A stretch of 64,000 nt of DNA from Leptospira andrefontaineae (lineage in GTDB: Bacteria; Spirochaetota; Leptospiria; Leptospirales; Leptospiraceae). Positions 56,724 through 64,000 of the stretch are shown one piece after another (position 1 is the stretch's first letter; every line of letters begins with the position of its first letter). The stretch spans positions 310,001 through 374,000 of the forward strand of contig NZ_RQEY01000018.1 in the NCBI RefSeq assembly GCF_004770105.1, read 5' to 3'. A program made the position numbers and the translations under genes. The notes beneath the pieces were generated by a model that was not told the origin of the DNA, ran no database searches, and worked only from the letters and a program-made list of their open reading frames with translations.

Positions 56724-56736
56724 TTTGGCGACCAAA
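56724..56736. promoter_or_regulatory. Match to the Leptospira LexA box between sppA and uvrA
   Basis: TTTGGCGACCAAA fits TTTG-N5-CAAA exactly and is itself a palindrome with five-base arms (TTTGG/CCAAA). It lies 12 bases before the sppA start and about 105 bases before uvrA. uvrA is a classic SOS gene, so LexA control of uvrA, and perhaps sppA, is plausible. Confidence 0.6.
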
Positions 56737-56840
56737 GTAAAACGGACATTTATTCCGGAAAACGTAAAATTACAGAAGGAAAACCGCTTTTCAGCCTGGC
56801 TTTCCAGAATTTATCTGAAACCTAAGAGAGGGTTATTCGT

Positions 56841-59675
56841 TTGGATCATATCCGCATCCGAGGAGCTCGGGAGCATAATCTAAAAAATATCAATGTGGAT
56901 ATTCCACGGGATAAACTCGTGGTGATTACTGGACTTTCCGGTTCAGGTAAATCTTCTCTTGCCTTTGATACGATCTATGCAGAAGGACAGAGAAGATATG
57001 TGGAAAGCCTCTCTGCGTATGCTAGACAATTTTTGGGTCAGATGGAAAAACCTGATCTGGATCTCATCGAAGGACTTTCTCCTGCAATTTCTATAGAACA
57101 AAAAACCACACATCGTAACCCTAGATCCACTGTTGGAACTGTGACGGAGATCTATGATTATCTCCGTCTTCTTTATGCGAGAGTGGGAAAACCTCATTGT
57201 CCAATTTGTGGAACTCCAATCCAATCTCTTTCAATCGATCAAATTACAGAAAGGATCTTGAATTTTCCGGAAGGAACTAAGATCCAAATTTTAGCTCCTA
57301 TTGTTTCCGGTAAGAAGGGAGAACATAAGGATGTTCTGGAGAAGATCAGAAAGGACGGATTTAACAGAATTCGCCTGAACGGTGAGATCAAAACTTTAGA
57401 CGAAGAGATCGTTCTCAAAAAAAGTTTTAAGGCAACGATTGAGATCGTAGTCGATCGTCTTGTGATTAAAGACGGTATCCGTTCTCGTTTGACTGACTCT
57501 GTTGAAACCGCTCTTAAACAATCAGAAGGAATCCTTCTTATGGATGATGGAAAGAAGGACCATACATTCTCTCAAAAACTTTCCTGCCCGAATCATCCGG
57601 AAGAATCTTTACCGGAACTTTCTCCTAGATTATTTTCATTTAACTCTCCATTTGGTGCTTGTGAAACCTGCGATGGACTTGGAAGTCTTTTAGAATTCGA
57701 TGAGGATCTTTTAATTACAGATTCGGAACTTTCTTTGGTAGAAGGTTGTATCGAGGCATGGGCAGGAGCTAAGAGTAATAGTTATTGGTTTTTAACAACC
57801 GTTCACTCTTTGGCTAAAAAATTAAAATTCGATTATAATATTCCATGGAAGGATCTTCCTAAAAAAGTACGAGATACGATCCTTTACGGAGATAAAAATC
57901 TCAAAATAGATTACGATTTCCGAAATGAAAAATCTCACTATGAGTTCAGTAGAGAATTCGAAGGTGTGATCCCTAACTTAAAAAGAAGATATAAAGAAGG
58001 TTCGGAAGCAAGACGCCAGCAGTTAGAAGGGTATATGACCAATCATCATTGTCCTGCCTGCGAAGGAAAACGTCTGAAACCGGTCAGCCTTCATGTAGAA
58101 GTGAACGGTCTTACTATCGATAAATTCTCTGCGTTTAGTGTGGAGAAGGGCCTAGACTTCGTAAAATCGATGAAACCTAAAGGTAGCGAGGAAATTATCG
58201 CAAGACCTATCCTGAAGGAAATCCAACAAAGACTTACATTCTTGAATGATGTTGGTGTTGGTTACTTAAGTTTAGAACGGGCCGCAGGAACTCTTTCCGG
58301 TGGGGAAGCTCAAAGGATCAGACTCGCCACTCAAATCGGATCAAGGCTTCAGGGTGTATTATATATTTTAGATGAACCTTCTATCGGTCTTCACCAAAGA
58401 GATAATACTAAATTAGTGAATACTCTCAAGGATCTAAGAGATCTAGGAAACACGGTTTTAGTTGTAGAACATGACCAGGAAACTATGGAAGAAGCCGATT
58501 GGCTTATTGATATGGGGCCAGGTGCAGGTGTACATGGTGGAACAATCGTATGTTCCGGAACTCCCGAAGAAGTTTCTAAAAACAAAAACTCACTTACAGG
58601 TAAGTTTTTATCAGGCAAAGAATTTATTCCAGTTCCTAAAACCGTAAGACCAGGGAATGGGAAAAAGCTCAAGATCGTAAACGCAAAAGAGAATAATCTA
58701 AAAAACGTAAGTGTGGAGATCCCACTCGGAAAATTGATCGTGATAACTGGCGTTTCCGGATCCGGAAAATCCACTCTGATCAATGATATCTTATACAATG
58801 CGGCTGCTCATAAAGTAATGAAGATGAGAACCGTCTGGGGAAAACATGAGAAGATCACCGGTCTGGAAGAAATAGATAAGATTATCAATATAGACCAATC
58901 TCCAATCGGTAGAACTCCTAGATCCAATCCTGCGACTTATACAGGACTTTTCACAGTTGTACGAGATATGTTTGCTCAGTTAGAAGAATCCAAACTCAGA
59001 GGATATTCTCCAGGAAGATTTAGTTTTAACGTAAGCGGAGGAAGATGTGAAACCTGCGAGGGTGACGGTATACTAAAAATTGAGATGCACTTCCTTCCGG
59101 ATGTATATGTCACCTGTGATGTTTGTAAAGGGAAACGATATAATCAGGAAACATTAGAAGTTCGTTATAAAGGTAAGAACATCTACGAAATCCTGGAGAT
59201 GACCGTAGAAGATTCGGTTCCATTCTTTGAGAATATTCCTGCATTAAAAAGAAAATTGGAAACCTTAGGCGAAGTCGGTCTCGGCTATATTAAATTAGGC
59301 CAGCCTGCTACAACATTCTCAGGCGGAGAGGCCCAAAGGATCAAACTCGCCACTGAATTATCCAAAAGACCTACAGGAAAAACATTATATATCCTGGATG
59401 AACCTACAACTGGACTCCATTTTGAAGATGTTAGACATTTGATGACTGTTTTACACACACTTGTAGATCGCGGGAATTCTATGATAGTTATAGAGCATAA
59501 TCTGGATGTGATCAAACAAGCGGATTGGATCATAGATCTCGGACCGGAAGGCGGAGAAGGAGGCGGAAAAATTATCGCTGAAGGAACTCCTACAGAAGTT
59601 GCTAAGGTCAAAGAATCTTTTACAGGCCAATACTTGAAAAAAGTTTTAGGAAATCCAGGGAAGAAGGCGGGTTAA
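56841..59675 (+). CDS. uvrA: Excinuclease ABC subunit A
   Basis: UvrA scans DNA for damage and loads UvrB in nucleotide excision repair. The 944-residue protein has two ABC ATPase halves: Walker [11 protein letters not shown] and [10 protein letters not shown], signatures [12 protein letters not shown] and [12 protein letters not shown], and Walker [12 protein letters not shown] and [11 protein letters not shown]. Zinc modules include [24 protein letters not shown] and CDVCKGKRY. The start is TTG with GAGAGGG about ten bases upstream, and the residues after it ([15 protein letters not shown]) match the family N-terminus. Confidence 0.97.
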   Translation: MDHIRIRGAREHNLKNINVDIPRDKLVVITGLSGSGKSSLAFDTIYAEGQRRYVESLSAYARQFLGQMEKPDLDLIEGLSPAISIEQKTTHRNPRSTVGTVTEIYDYLRLLYARVGKPHCPICGTPIQSLSIDQITERILNFPEGTKIQILAPIVSGKKGEHKDVLEKIRKDGFNRIRLNGEIKTLDEEIVLKKSFKATIEIVVDRLVIKDGIRSRLTDSVETALKQSEGILLMDDGKKDHTFSQKLSCPNHPEESLPELSPRLFSFNSPFGACETCDGLGSLLEFDEDLLITDSELSLVEGCIEAWAGAKSNSYWFLTTVHSLAKKLKFDYNIPWKDLPKKVRDTILYGDKNLKIDYDFRNEKSHYEFSREFEGVIPNLKRRYKEGSEARRQQLEGYMTNHHCPACEGKRLKPVSLHVEVNGLTIDKFSAFSVEKGLDFVKSMKPKGSEEIIARPILKEIQQRLTFLNDVGVGYLSLERAAGTLSGGEAQRIRLATQIGSRLQGVLYILDEPSIGLHQRDNTKLVNTLKDLRDLGNTVLVVEHDQETMEEADWLIDMGPGAGVHGGTIVCSGTPEEVSKNKNSLTGKFLSGKEFIPVPKTVRPGNGKKLKIVNAKENNLKNVSVEIPLGKLIVITGVSGSGKSTLINDILYNAAAHKVMKMRTVWGKHEKITGLEEIDKIINIDQSPIGRTPRSNPATYTGLFTVVRDMFAQLEESKLRGYSPGRFSFNVSGGRCETCEGDGILKIEMHFLPDVYVTCDVCKGKRYNQETLEVRYKGKNIYEILEMTVEDSVPFFENIPALKRKLETLGEVGLGYIKLGQPATTFSGGEAQRIKLATELSKRPTGKTLYILDEPTTGLHFEDVRHLMTVLHTLVDRGNSMIVIEHNLDVIKQADWIIDLGPEGGEGGGKIIAEGTPTEVAKVKESFTGQYLKKVLGNPGKKAG

Positions 59676-59684
59676 CATCCTCCA

Positions 59685-60743
59685 ATGATGAAAGAATTAA
59701 GAGATAAACTTTCTTCCTTTCCTCCGGGAGAATTCAGATCCGTTTATAAGTCCACATTGCCCGATATCGCAAAGGCAGGATTATTGAACGCCCTAAAAGA
59801 TGGCGGGTTCAGATCATTTCATGAAAAGTTAATATTGATCCCTTCTTTTCCTCATGGAATAGGAGTGGGTGTCGGGCTAATGGCCCAAACGAATGTGGCA
59901 GGAAAGATCCTGAAACTTGTAATCGGTTCAGAAGAAGGTGCTTCTATTAGGGAAGAAGCAAAAAGCCTCGCACTCGAACTTCAAGATCGATTAGTGAATG
60001 GATTAGGGATTTTAGGGCTGGGAGTGAGTGAACCAGGATGGATGGGAAAACTCACCAATCTAAAATCTACTGCAAAAGTACTTCCGAGTGGGGAAATAGA
60101 ATTAAATTTTCATAAAGGATTCGTAACCAATGGAGCAGACGCCGAAGGTTACCTAGTCGTAGCCAAGGAAGAAGAGCTAAATCGTTTTGGAGTATTCTTT
60201 ATACCCCGAGATTTTCCCGGTTTAAAAATTGAGGAAGTATATCTGGATGTTGCGAGAGAAGCCACTCATTGTAAGATCACGGGTGAAAATTTCAAACTAC
60301 CTTCTCATTATCATTTTATAGAAGATTATACGAAACTAGGTGCTGATATACATCTTTCCGAAATGTTATCCGCTGCTGTTTTATTCTGCGGAGCGATTCG
60401 TAAAATTGTTTCCGACTTAAGCCAAGGAAGTGAATCCAGAGAAAGATTTTCCGTTTTAGGAAAACTCTGGGATCTAAGTGGACTTCTTTACGGAAAATGT
60501 TTAGAGATCTCTGATAAAAAAGACAAGGATCCAACTTATAAAATAGAAGAAGATCATCCTTACGGGTACGAGGCAATTTTGGACGAATGTATCTCCATCT
60601 TGGAATCTATTCCGAACTTCGACTATAAGAAAGAATATCCGGACCTGAGATTATTCTGCACAATCCATCCTGCAAGAAGTCCCGTTTATATTAAGAACAG
60701 ACTAAAACAGTCCAAAAGTTGGAGAAAATTCGGAACTCTTTAG
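59685..60743 (+). CDS. Acyl-CoA dehydrogenase-like protein, probably divergent
   Basis: The 352-residue protein resembles acyl-CoA dehydrogenases in the middle: GLGVSEPGWMGKLTNLKSTA and FHKGFVTNGADAEGYLVVAK correspond to the FAD/substrate segment EPxxGSD and the ITNG strand. The C-terminal helical domain is short and ends KSWRKFGTL. The usual catalytic Glu segment is not recognisable, so catalysis is uncertain. It begins nine bases after uvrA without a visible Shine-Dalgarno. The last four bases overlap the convergent CDF gene. Confidence 0.65.
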   Translation: MMKELRDKLSSFPPGEFRSVYKSTLPDIAKAGLLNALKDGGFRSFHEKLILIPSFPHGIGVGVGLMAQTNVAGKILKLVIGSEEGASIREEAKSLALELQDRLVNGLGILGLGVSEPGWMGKLTNLKSTAKVLPSGEIELNFHKGFVTNGADAEGYLVVAKEEELNRFGVFFIPRDFPGLKIEEVYLDVAREATHCKITGENFKLPSHYHFIEDYTKLGADIHLSEMLSAAVLFCGAIRKIVSDLSQGSESRERFSVLGKLWDLSGLLYGKCLEISDKKDKDPTYKIEEDHPYGYEAILDECISILESIPNFDYKKEYPDLRLFCTIHPARSPVYIKNRLKQSKSWRKFGTL

Positions 60744-61756
60744 TGATGATGATGCGCTGGATGATCGTGAGTATGGTGATGATGTCCCCATTCTTCCGAA
60801 TCAATATCATGCAGGGTTTTTGCGATAATCCCATCGATTACATGAGTGGTAGAAGGATCTTCTAATTGTAGATAGATCTGTTCAAACTTCCATTCACCCC
60901 TTAATAGTTCATAAGCTTCTTTTAAGATTTTTTTAGGATCGGATTCTTTTGTGATCTGGACTCTAAACGCACATGCGTGGATCCCTTTTGTTAAGGTCCA
61001 TGTATGAGCAGAAAGAAGAGAATCTACACCTTTGATATGCAATAGATCTTTTTTTAAATGATCCCATTCATCAAAAGTAGGAGAAGATTCCAGAAGGATC
61101 AAAAGACTTTCCTTCAAGATAACAGCCGCTGCTCTTAAGATAAAGATAGAAAGAATTAAACTGAGTAATGGATCAATCCAGGTCCATGCAAATAGACGAA
61201 TAAGAATTGCACCGATTAAAACTGCAATTGTCCCAAATAGATCATTCAGAACGTGAAGATAAGCAGTCCTAAGATTGATATTGTCTGCCGAAATCCTTTT
61301 TAAAAGCCAAACAGAAATTAGATTTAATCCTATAGTTCCCAAACTGAAAACTAACATGGATTCCGTAACAATCTCTTCCTGATGGCGAAATCTTTGCACA
61401 GCTTCGTATATGATAAAAATGGAGATTCCTGAGATCAGGATCGAATTTAAAAACGCTGCAAATACTTCTACCCGGAAGAATCCGAAATTCATTTTAGCAT
61501 TCGGTTTTTTATCAGAAACTAAAACTGCAAATATACTTAATAAAAATGCAAAGGAGTCAGAGATTACATGTCCCGCATCAGCTAGAAGTGCCAAACTTTT
61601 ACTTTGGGCAGAACCGAATATTTCCCAGGAGAAGATCCCAATGGAAAGAAAGAATGCAAAAATCAAACTGCGTAATGCATCCTTTCTTTTGGGGCGAAGG
61701 ATCGCTTGCCTCGCAAAAGGTTCTAAATTAGAAGAGGAGTGAGTATCTTTTTTCAA
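60740..61756 (-). CDS. Cation diffusion facilitator metal exporter
   Basis: A CzcD/ZitB-like proton-coupled exporter of Zn or related divalent ions, 338 residues with six membrane helices. The metal site LADAGHVISDSFA (HxxxD) in helix 2 and its counterpart in helix 5 are typical. The C-terminal cytoplasmic domain precedes a His-rich tail (HHHHTHDHPAHHHH) that may sense or collect metal. The start is a TTG after AAGG. It lies 14 bases after the OmpA-like gene on the same strand, probably co-transcribed. Confidence 0.9.
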   Translation of the reverse strand: MKKDTHSSSNLEPFARQAILRPKRKDALRSLIFAFFLSIGIFSWEIFGSAQSKSLALLADAGHVISDSFAFLLSIFAVLVSDKKPNAKMNFGFFRVEVFAAFLNSILISGISIFIIYEAVQRFRHQEEIVTESMLVFSLGTIGLNLISVWLLKRISADNINLRTAYLHVLNDLFGTIAVLIGAILIRLFAWTWIDPLLSLILSIFILRAAAVILKESLLILLESSPTFDEWDHLKKDLLHIKGVDSLLSAHTWTLTKGIHACAFRVQITKESDPKKILKEAYELLRGEWKFEQIYLQLEDPSTTHVIDGIIAKTLHDIDSEEWGHHHHTHDHPAHHHH

Positions 61757-61770
61757 AGGTGAAAGAAGCC

Positions 61771-62802
61771 TTAGTGACTCTTGCCGCTTTGTGGTTCTAA
61801 AACAATATCCACTCTTCTATTTAAAGAACGATTTTCGGGAGTTTCGTTTGAAACAATAGGTTGGTGTTCTCCATAACCAGCCACGGAGAAGTTCCTCGCG
61901 TCTAGGTTTTTACTTTCTAACAAGAAACGAACCACGGAAAGCGCTCTCTCTGTAGAAAGCTGCCAGTTATCATTAAACTTTTTATTGCGTATTGGAATAT
62001 TATCCGTATGACCTTCTACAATGATCAGGTTGCCCGGATATTTGACCAAAATTTCTTTAATTTTGTCGAGCGCAGGGAAGATCTGTTTTTTCAATTCTGC
62101 AGAACCAGAATCAAAAGAGATCTGATCATCTATATTGATTACTAATCTATTATGAAAACGTTTTACACGGATCTGTCCTTTAGCAATCTCACCTGAAAGT
62201 TTGGATTCTAATTCGTTTGCTTGTTCAGCTAAACGATTTAATTCTCTTTTTTGGTCCTCGTTCAAATTTTTGAGTTTGGAAAGATTATCTTCTAACTCTT
62301 TGATCCTTGCTTCCAGGCTTGCAATTTTGGACTCATATTCTCTTTTGAGCTCGTCCATTTTGCGAATGCAGTTAAGCCTTTCTTTTTCCAGCTCGGATTT
62401 TAATTCGGAGATCAGGTCCTGGTATTTTTTGGACTGTTTCTCGTTTTCTTCGATCAGTTCTTTTTCTTTATTGCCACTTTTGGTTTTTAGAAGTGCGATC
62501 TGATTTTCTAGGGCGCGGATCAGTTCTGCCGCAAGTTCCCTGTCCTTTTCTCGGAAGGATTTTTCGCCTGCGAGCTGTTCTTCTAGGTTCTGGATCCTTG
62601 CATCCAAACTGAGTTTTTCTTTTTTAGCGTTATCGGTCTCGTTTCTGTAACGCAGTCTGAGAGAATCTAACTCAATTCTGAGAGTTGCATTCTCATTATA
62701 GAGTTTATTGTATTCCCAAGGGAAATAAAATGCGTCCGAAAATATCGGCAAAGAAAATAGGAATAGAAGAACGGGAGTAAGTCGGAAAAGAAAAGGTTTC
62801 AT
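61771..62802 (-). CDS. OmpA-family protein with long coiled coil
   Basis: The 343-residue protein has a signal peptide (LTPVLLFLFSLPIFSDA), a long coiled-coil region (residues about 40-200, rich in Glu/Lys/Leu heptads) and a C-terminal OmpA/MotB peptidoglycan-binding domain. Signatures are LIIVEGHTDNIPIRN, QLSTERALSVVRFL and AGYGEHQPIVSN with NRSLNRRVDIVL. It likely tethers the envelope to peptidoglycan from the periplasm. There is no N-terminal beta-barrel, so it is not a classical OmpA porin. The CDF exporter follows in the same run. Confidence 0.9.
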   Translation of the reverse strand: MKPFLFRLTPVLLFLFSLPIFSDAFYFPWEYNKLYNENATLRIELDSLRLRYRNETDNAKKEKLSLDARIQNLEEQLAGEKSFREKDRELAAELIRALENQIALLKTKSGNKEKELIEENEKQSKKYQDLISELKSELEKERLNCIRKMDELKREYESKIASLEARIKELEDNLSKLKNLNEDQKRELNRLAEQANELESKLSGEIAKGQIRVKRFHNRLVINIDDQISFDSGSAELKKQIFPALDKIKEILVKYPGNLIIVEGHTDNIPIRNKKFNDNWQLSTERALSVVRFLLESKNLDARNFSVAGYGEHQPIVSNETPENRSLNRRVDIVLEPQSGKSH

Positions 62803-62939
62803 AGTCTGATATTGGAAACTAGGTTCTATTCTAAGGCTGCAAGCCCCCAGTCAAATGAAAAACTCTTGTACCAAAAAGCAGGAAATTCATTGAACCGATA
62901 AATTCCATCAGGATTCTGTCATAGGGGGAGGGACGCCAA

Positions 62940-64000
62940 ATGGACGAAACAAATAGCACTAAGGAAACTTCTTCCCTGAAGGCGAATCCGCAATCTGCAG
63001 ATTGGATGGATTCCTTCCTTGAAAAGATAGAAAATAAGGACAATAAGTTCCTACTCAGTTTCACTTCTTCCAATCACCCAGCGGATATCGCAGAGGTCCT
63101 GGAAAAGCTGGATATTGACGATGCATTCTACGTATTTAAACTCTGCGATTCTGAACAGCAGTCCGAAATCTTAGTAGAGTTCGACGAGGATCTGCAGGCG
63201 GACCTGATCTCCCGTCTGAATATGAAGGAGATCTCTCCTATCGTCGAAAATCTGGAACCAGACGACGTTACAAATCTAATCTCAGAGATCCCGAAGGCAA
63301 AGGCTGAGGAAATTCTGAATTCCTTAGATCGGGAAGATTCTTCTCAGATCCGAAAACAGCTGAATTTCAGGGAATACACCGCTGGTCGTTTGATGACGAC
63401 TGAGTTCGCCTCCGCTTATGAGACTGACACTGTCAGAAAAGCGATCATCAAATTGAGAAGGGTCGCAAAAGAGACGGATGATATTTACCTTCTTTATGTA
63501 ACGGACGCTGAGAATCATCTAAAAGGATTTATCAAACTCAAGGATCTGTTTCTTGCACCTCTCAACCAGAAGGCGAGTAGACTCGTTAAGGAAGAAGTAT
63601 TTTCCATTCATTATGATACGGACCAGGAAGAAGTAGCACGGATTTTCAGAAAATACGACTTAGTTTCCGCCGCGGTAGTAGATGATCTGGATCGGATCAT
63701 TGGCAGGATCACGGTAGATGATATCTTGGATATCGTTCAGGAAGAAGCATCCGAAGATATCTTGAGAATGGGGGGAGTTTCAGAAGAGGAAAGATTAAAC
63801 ACCTCTATTTGGGACTCGATTCGAAGAAGATTGACCTGGCTTGTGATCAACCTGGGAACTGCGGTGGTAGCTGCCTCTACGGTTGCACTTTTCCAAGATA
63901 CGATCCAGTCTTTTGTATTACTTGCTAGCCTTATGCCAATAGTCGCCGGTATGGGGGGAAATGCAGGAACCCAATCCATCACTGTGGTGGTCCGTAATAT
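62940..64000 (+). CDS. mgtE: MgtE-family magnesium transporter, truncated by window end
   Basis: The frame opens at the ATG at 62940, preceded by AGGGGGAGGG, an ideal Shine-Dalgarno, and runs off the edge. The N-terminal MgtE domain (helical superhelix, residues about 30-140), tandem CBS domains (including FREYTAGRLMTTEFAS and VSAAVVDDLDRIIGRITVDD) and the start of the membrane domain (RLTWLVINLGTAVV, then SLMPIVAGMGGNAGTQS) are present. MgtE is a Mg2+ channel gated by the cytoplasmic domains. About 353 codons are visible, and the C-terminal helices lie beyond the window. Confidence 0.94.
   Translation, partial: MDETNSTKETSSLKANPQSADWMDSFLEKIENKDNKFLLSFTSSNHPADIAEVLEKLDIDDAFYVFKLCDSEQQSEILVEFDEDLQADLISRLNMKEISPIVENLEPDDVTNLISEIPKAKAEEILNSLDREDSSQIRKQLNFREYTAGRLMTTEFASAYETDTVRKAIIKLRRVAKETDDIYLLYVTDAENHLKGFIKLKDLFLAPLNQKASRLVKEEVFSIHYDTDQEEVARIFRKYDLVSAAVVDDLDRIIGRITVDDILDIVQEEASEDILRMGGVSEEERLNTSIWDSIRRRLTWLVINLGTAVVAASTVALFQDTIQSFVLLASLMPIVAGMGGNAGTQSITVVVRN

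Overview
The window is chromosomal DNA from a Leptospira species. This rests on the protein content (RecA, MutS, UvrA, ribosomal protein L28, LeuA, LeuB, an OmpA-family protein, spirochaetal lipoboxes), the lipopolysaccharide-type envelope genes, many lineage-type hypothetical proteins, and frequent TTG/GTG starts. I cannot name the species. By eye the GC content is moderate (about 40%). Genes are tightly packed: no gap exceeds 300 bases, the longest being 32544-32817 upstream of recA. I saw no tRNA, rRNA, CRISPR array, insertion sequence or prophage.

Layout. 1-4.6 kb: a possible gene end, trpF-mutS on the minus strand, divergent pgeF, and a CheY-like response regulator. 4.6-8.7 kb: a minus-strand run of phosphohexomutase, argD and leuB. 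8.8-16.1 kb: mostly plus-strand housekeeping genes (small membrane protein, PLP aminotransferase, LOG protein, rpmB, nth, thioesterase, ArfB-like release factor, uvrC) with one minus-strand hypothetical gene. 16.2-21.5 kb: a three-gene envelope cassette of lipoprotein, secreted possibly beta-barrel protein and phospholipase-D-like lipoprotein. 21.5-25.9 kb: surface glycan genes (O-antigen ligase/polymerase, GT4, GT9, DUF4254). 26-33.7 kb: cyclic-nucleotide-binding patatin, then minus-strand argC-acyl-CoA ligase-nucleoside hydrolase, recA and a hypothetical membrane protein. 33.7-39.4 kb: a plus-strand run of hypothetical, HIT, tldD, pmbA/tldE, MoxR ATPase and VWA protein. 39.4-47.2 kb: minus-strand YceI with a membrane partner, slyD-helicase-HExxH protease-small protein, a hypothetical, and a SpoIIE-type phosphatase. 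47.3-52.3 kb: 2,4-dienoyl-CoA reductase with a palindromic operator, leuA, a VOC protein and a YhhQ-type transporter. 52.4-64 kb: GH18 hydrolase-tsaC, sppA, uvrA with an acyl-CoA dehydrogenase-like gene, OmpA-like protein with a CDF metal exporter, and mgtE running off the right edge.

Themes. DNA repair is strongly represented (mutS, nth, uvrC, recA, uvrA, a UvrD-type helicase). A perfect match to the reported Leptospira LexA box lies between sppA and uvrA, and a one-mismatch version lies upstream of recA. Amino-acid synthesis genes (trpF, leuA, leuB, argC, argD) are scattered rather than in one operon. Four copies or fragments of a degenerate palindromic intergenic repeat mark gene 3' ends. 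The least explained units are the 16.2-21.5 kb cassette, the TldD/TldE-MoxR-VWA run and the helicase-metalloprotease operon.
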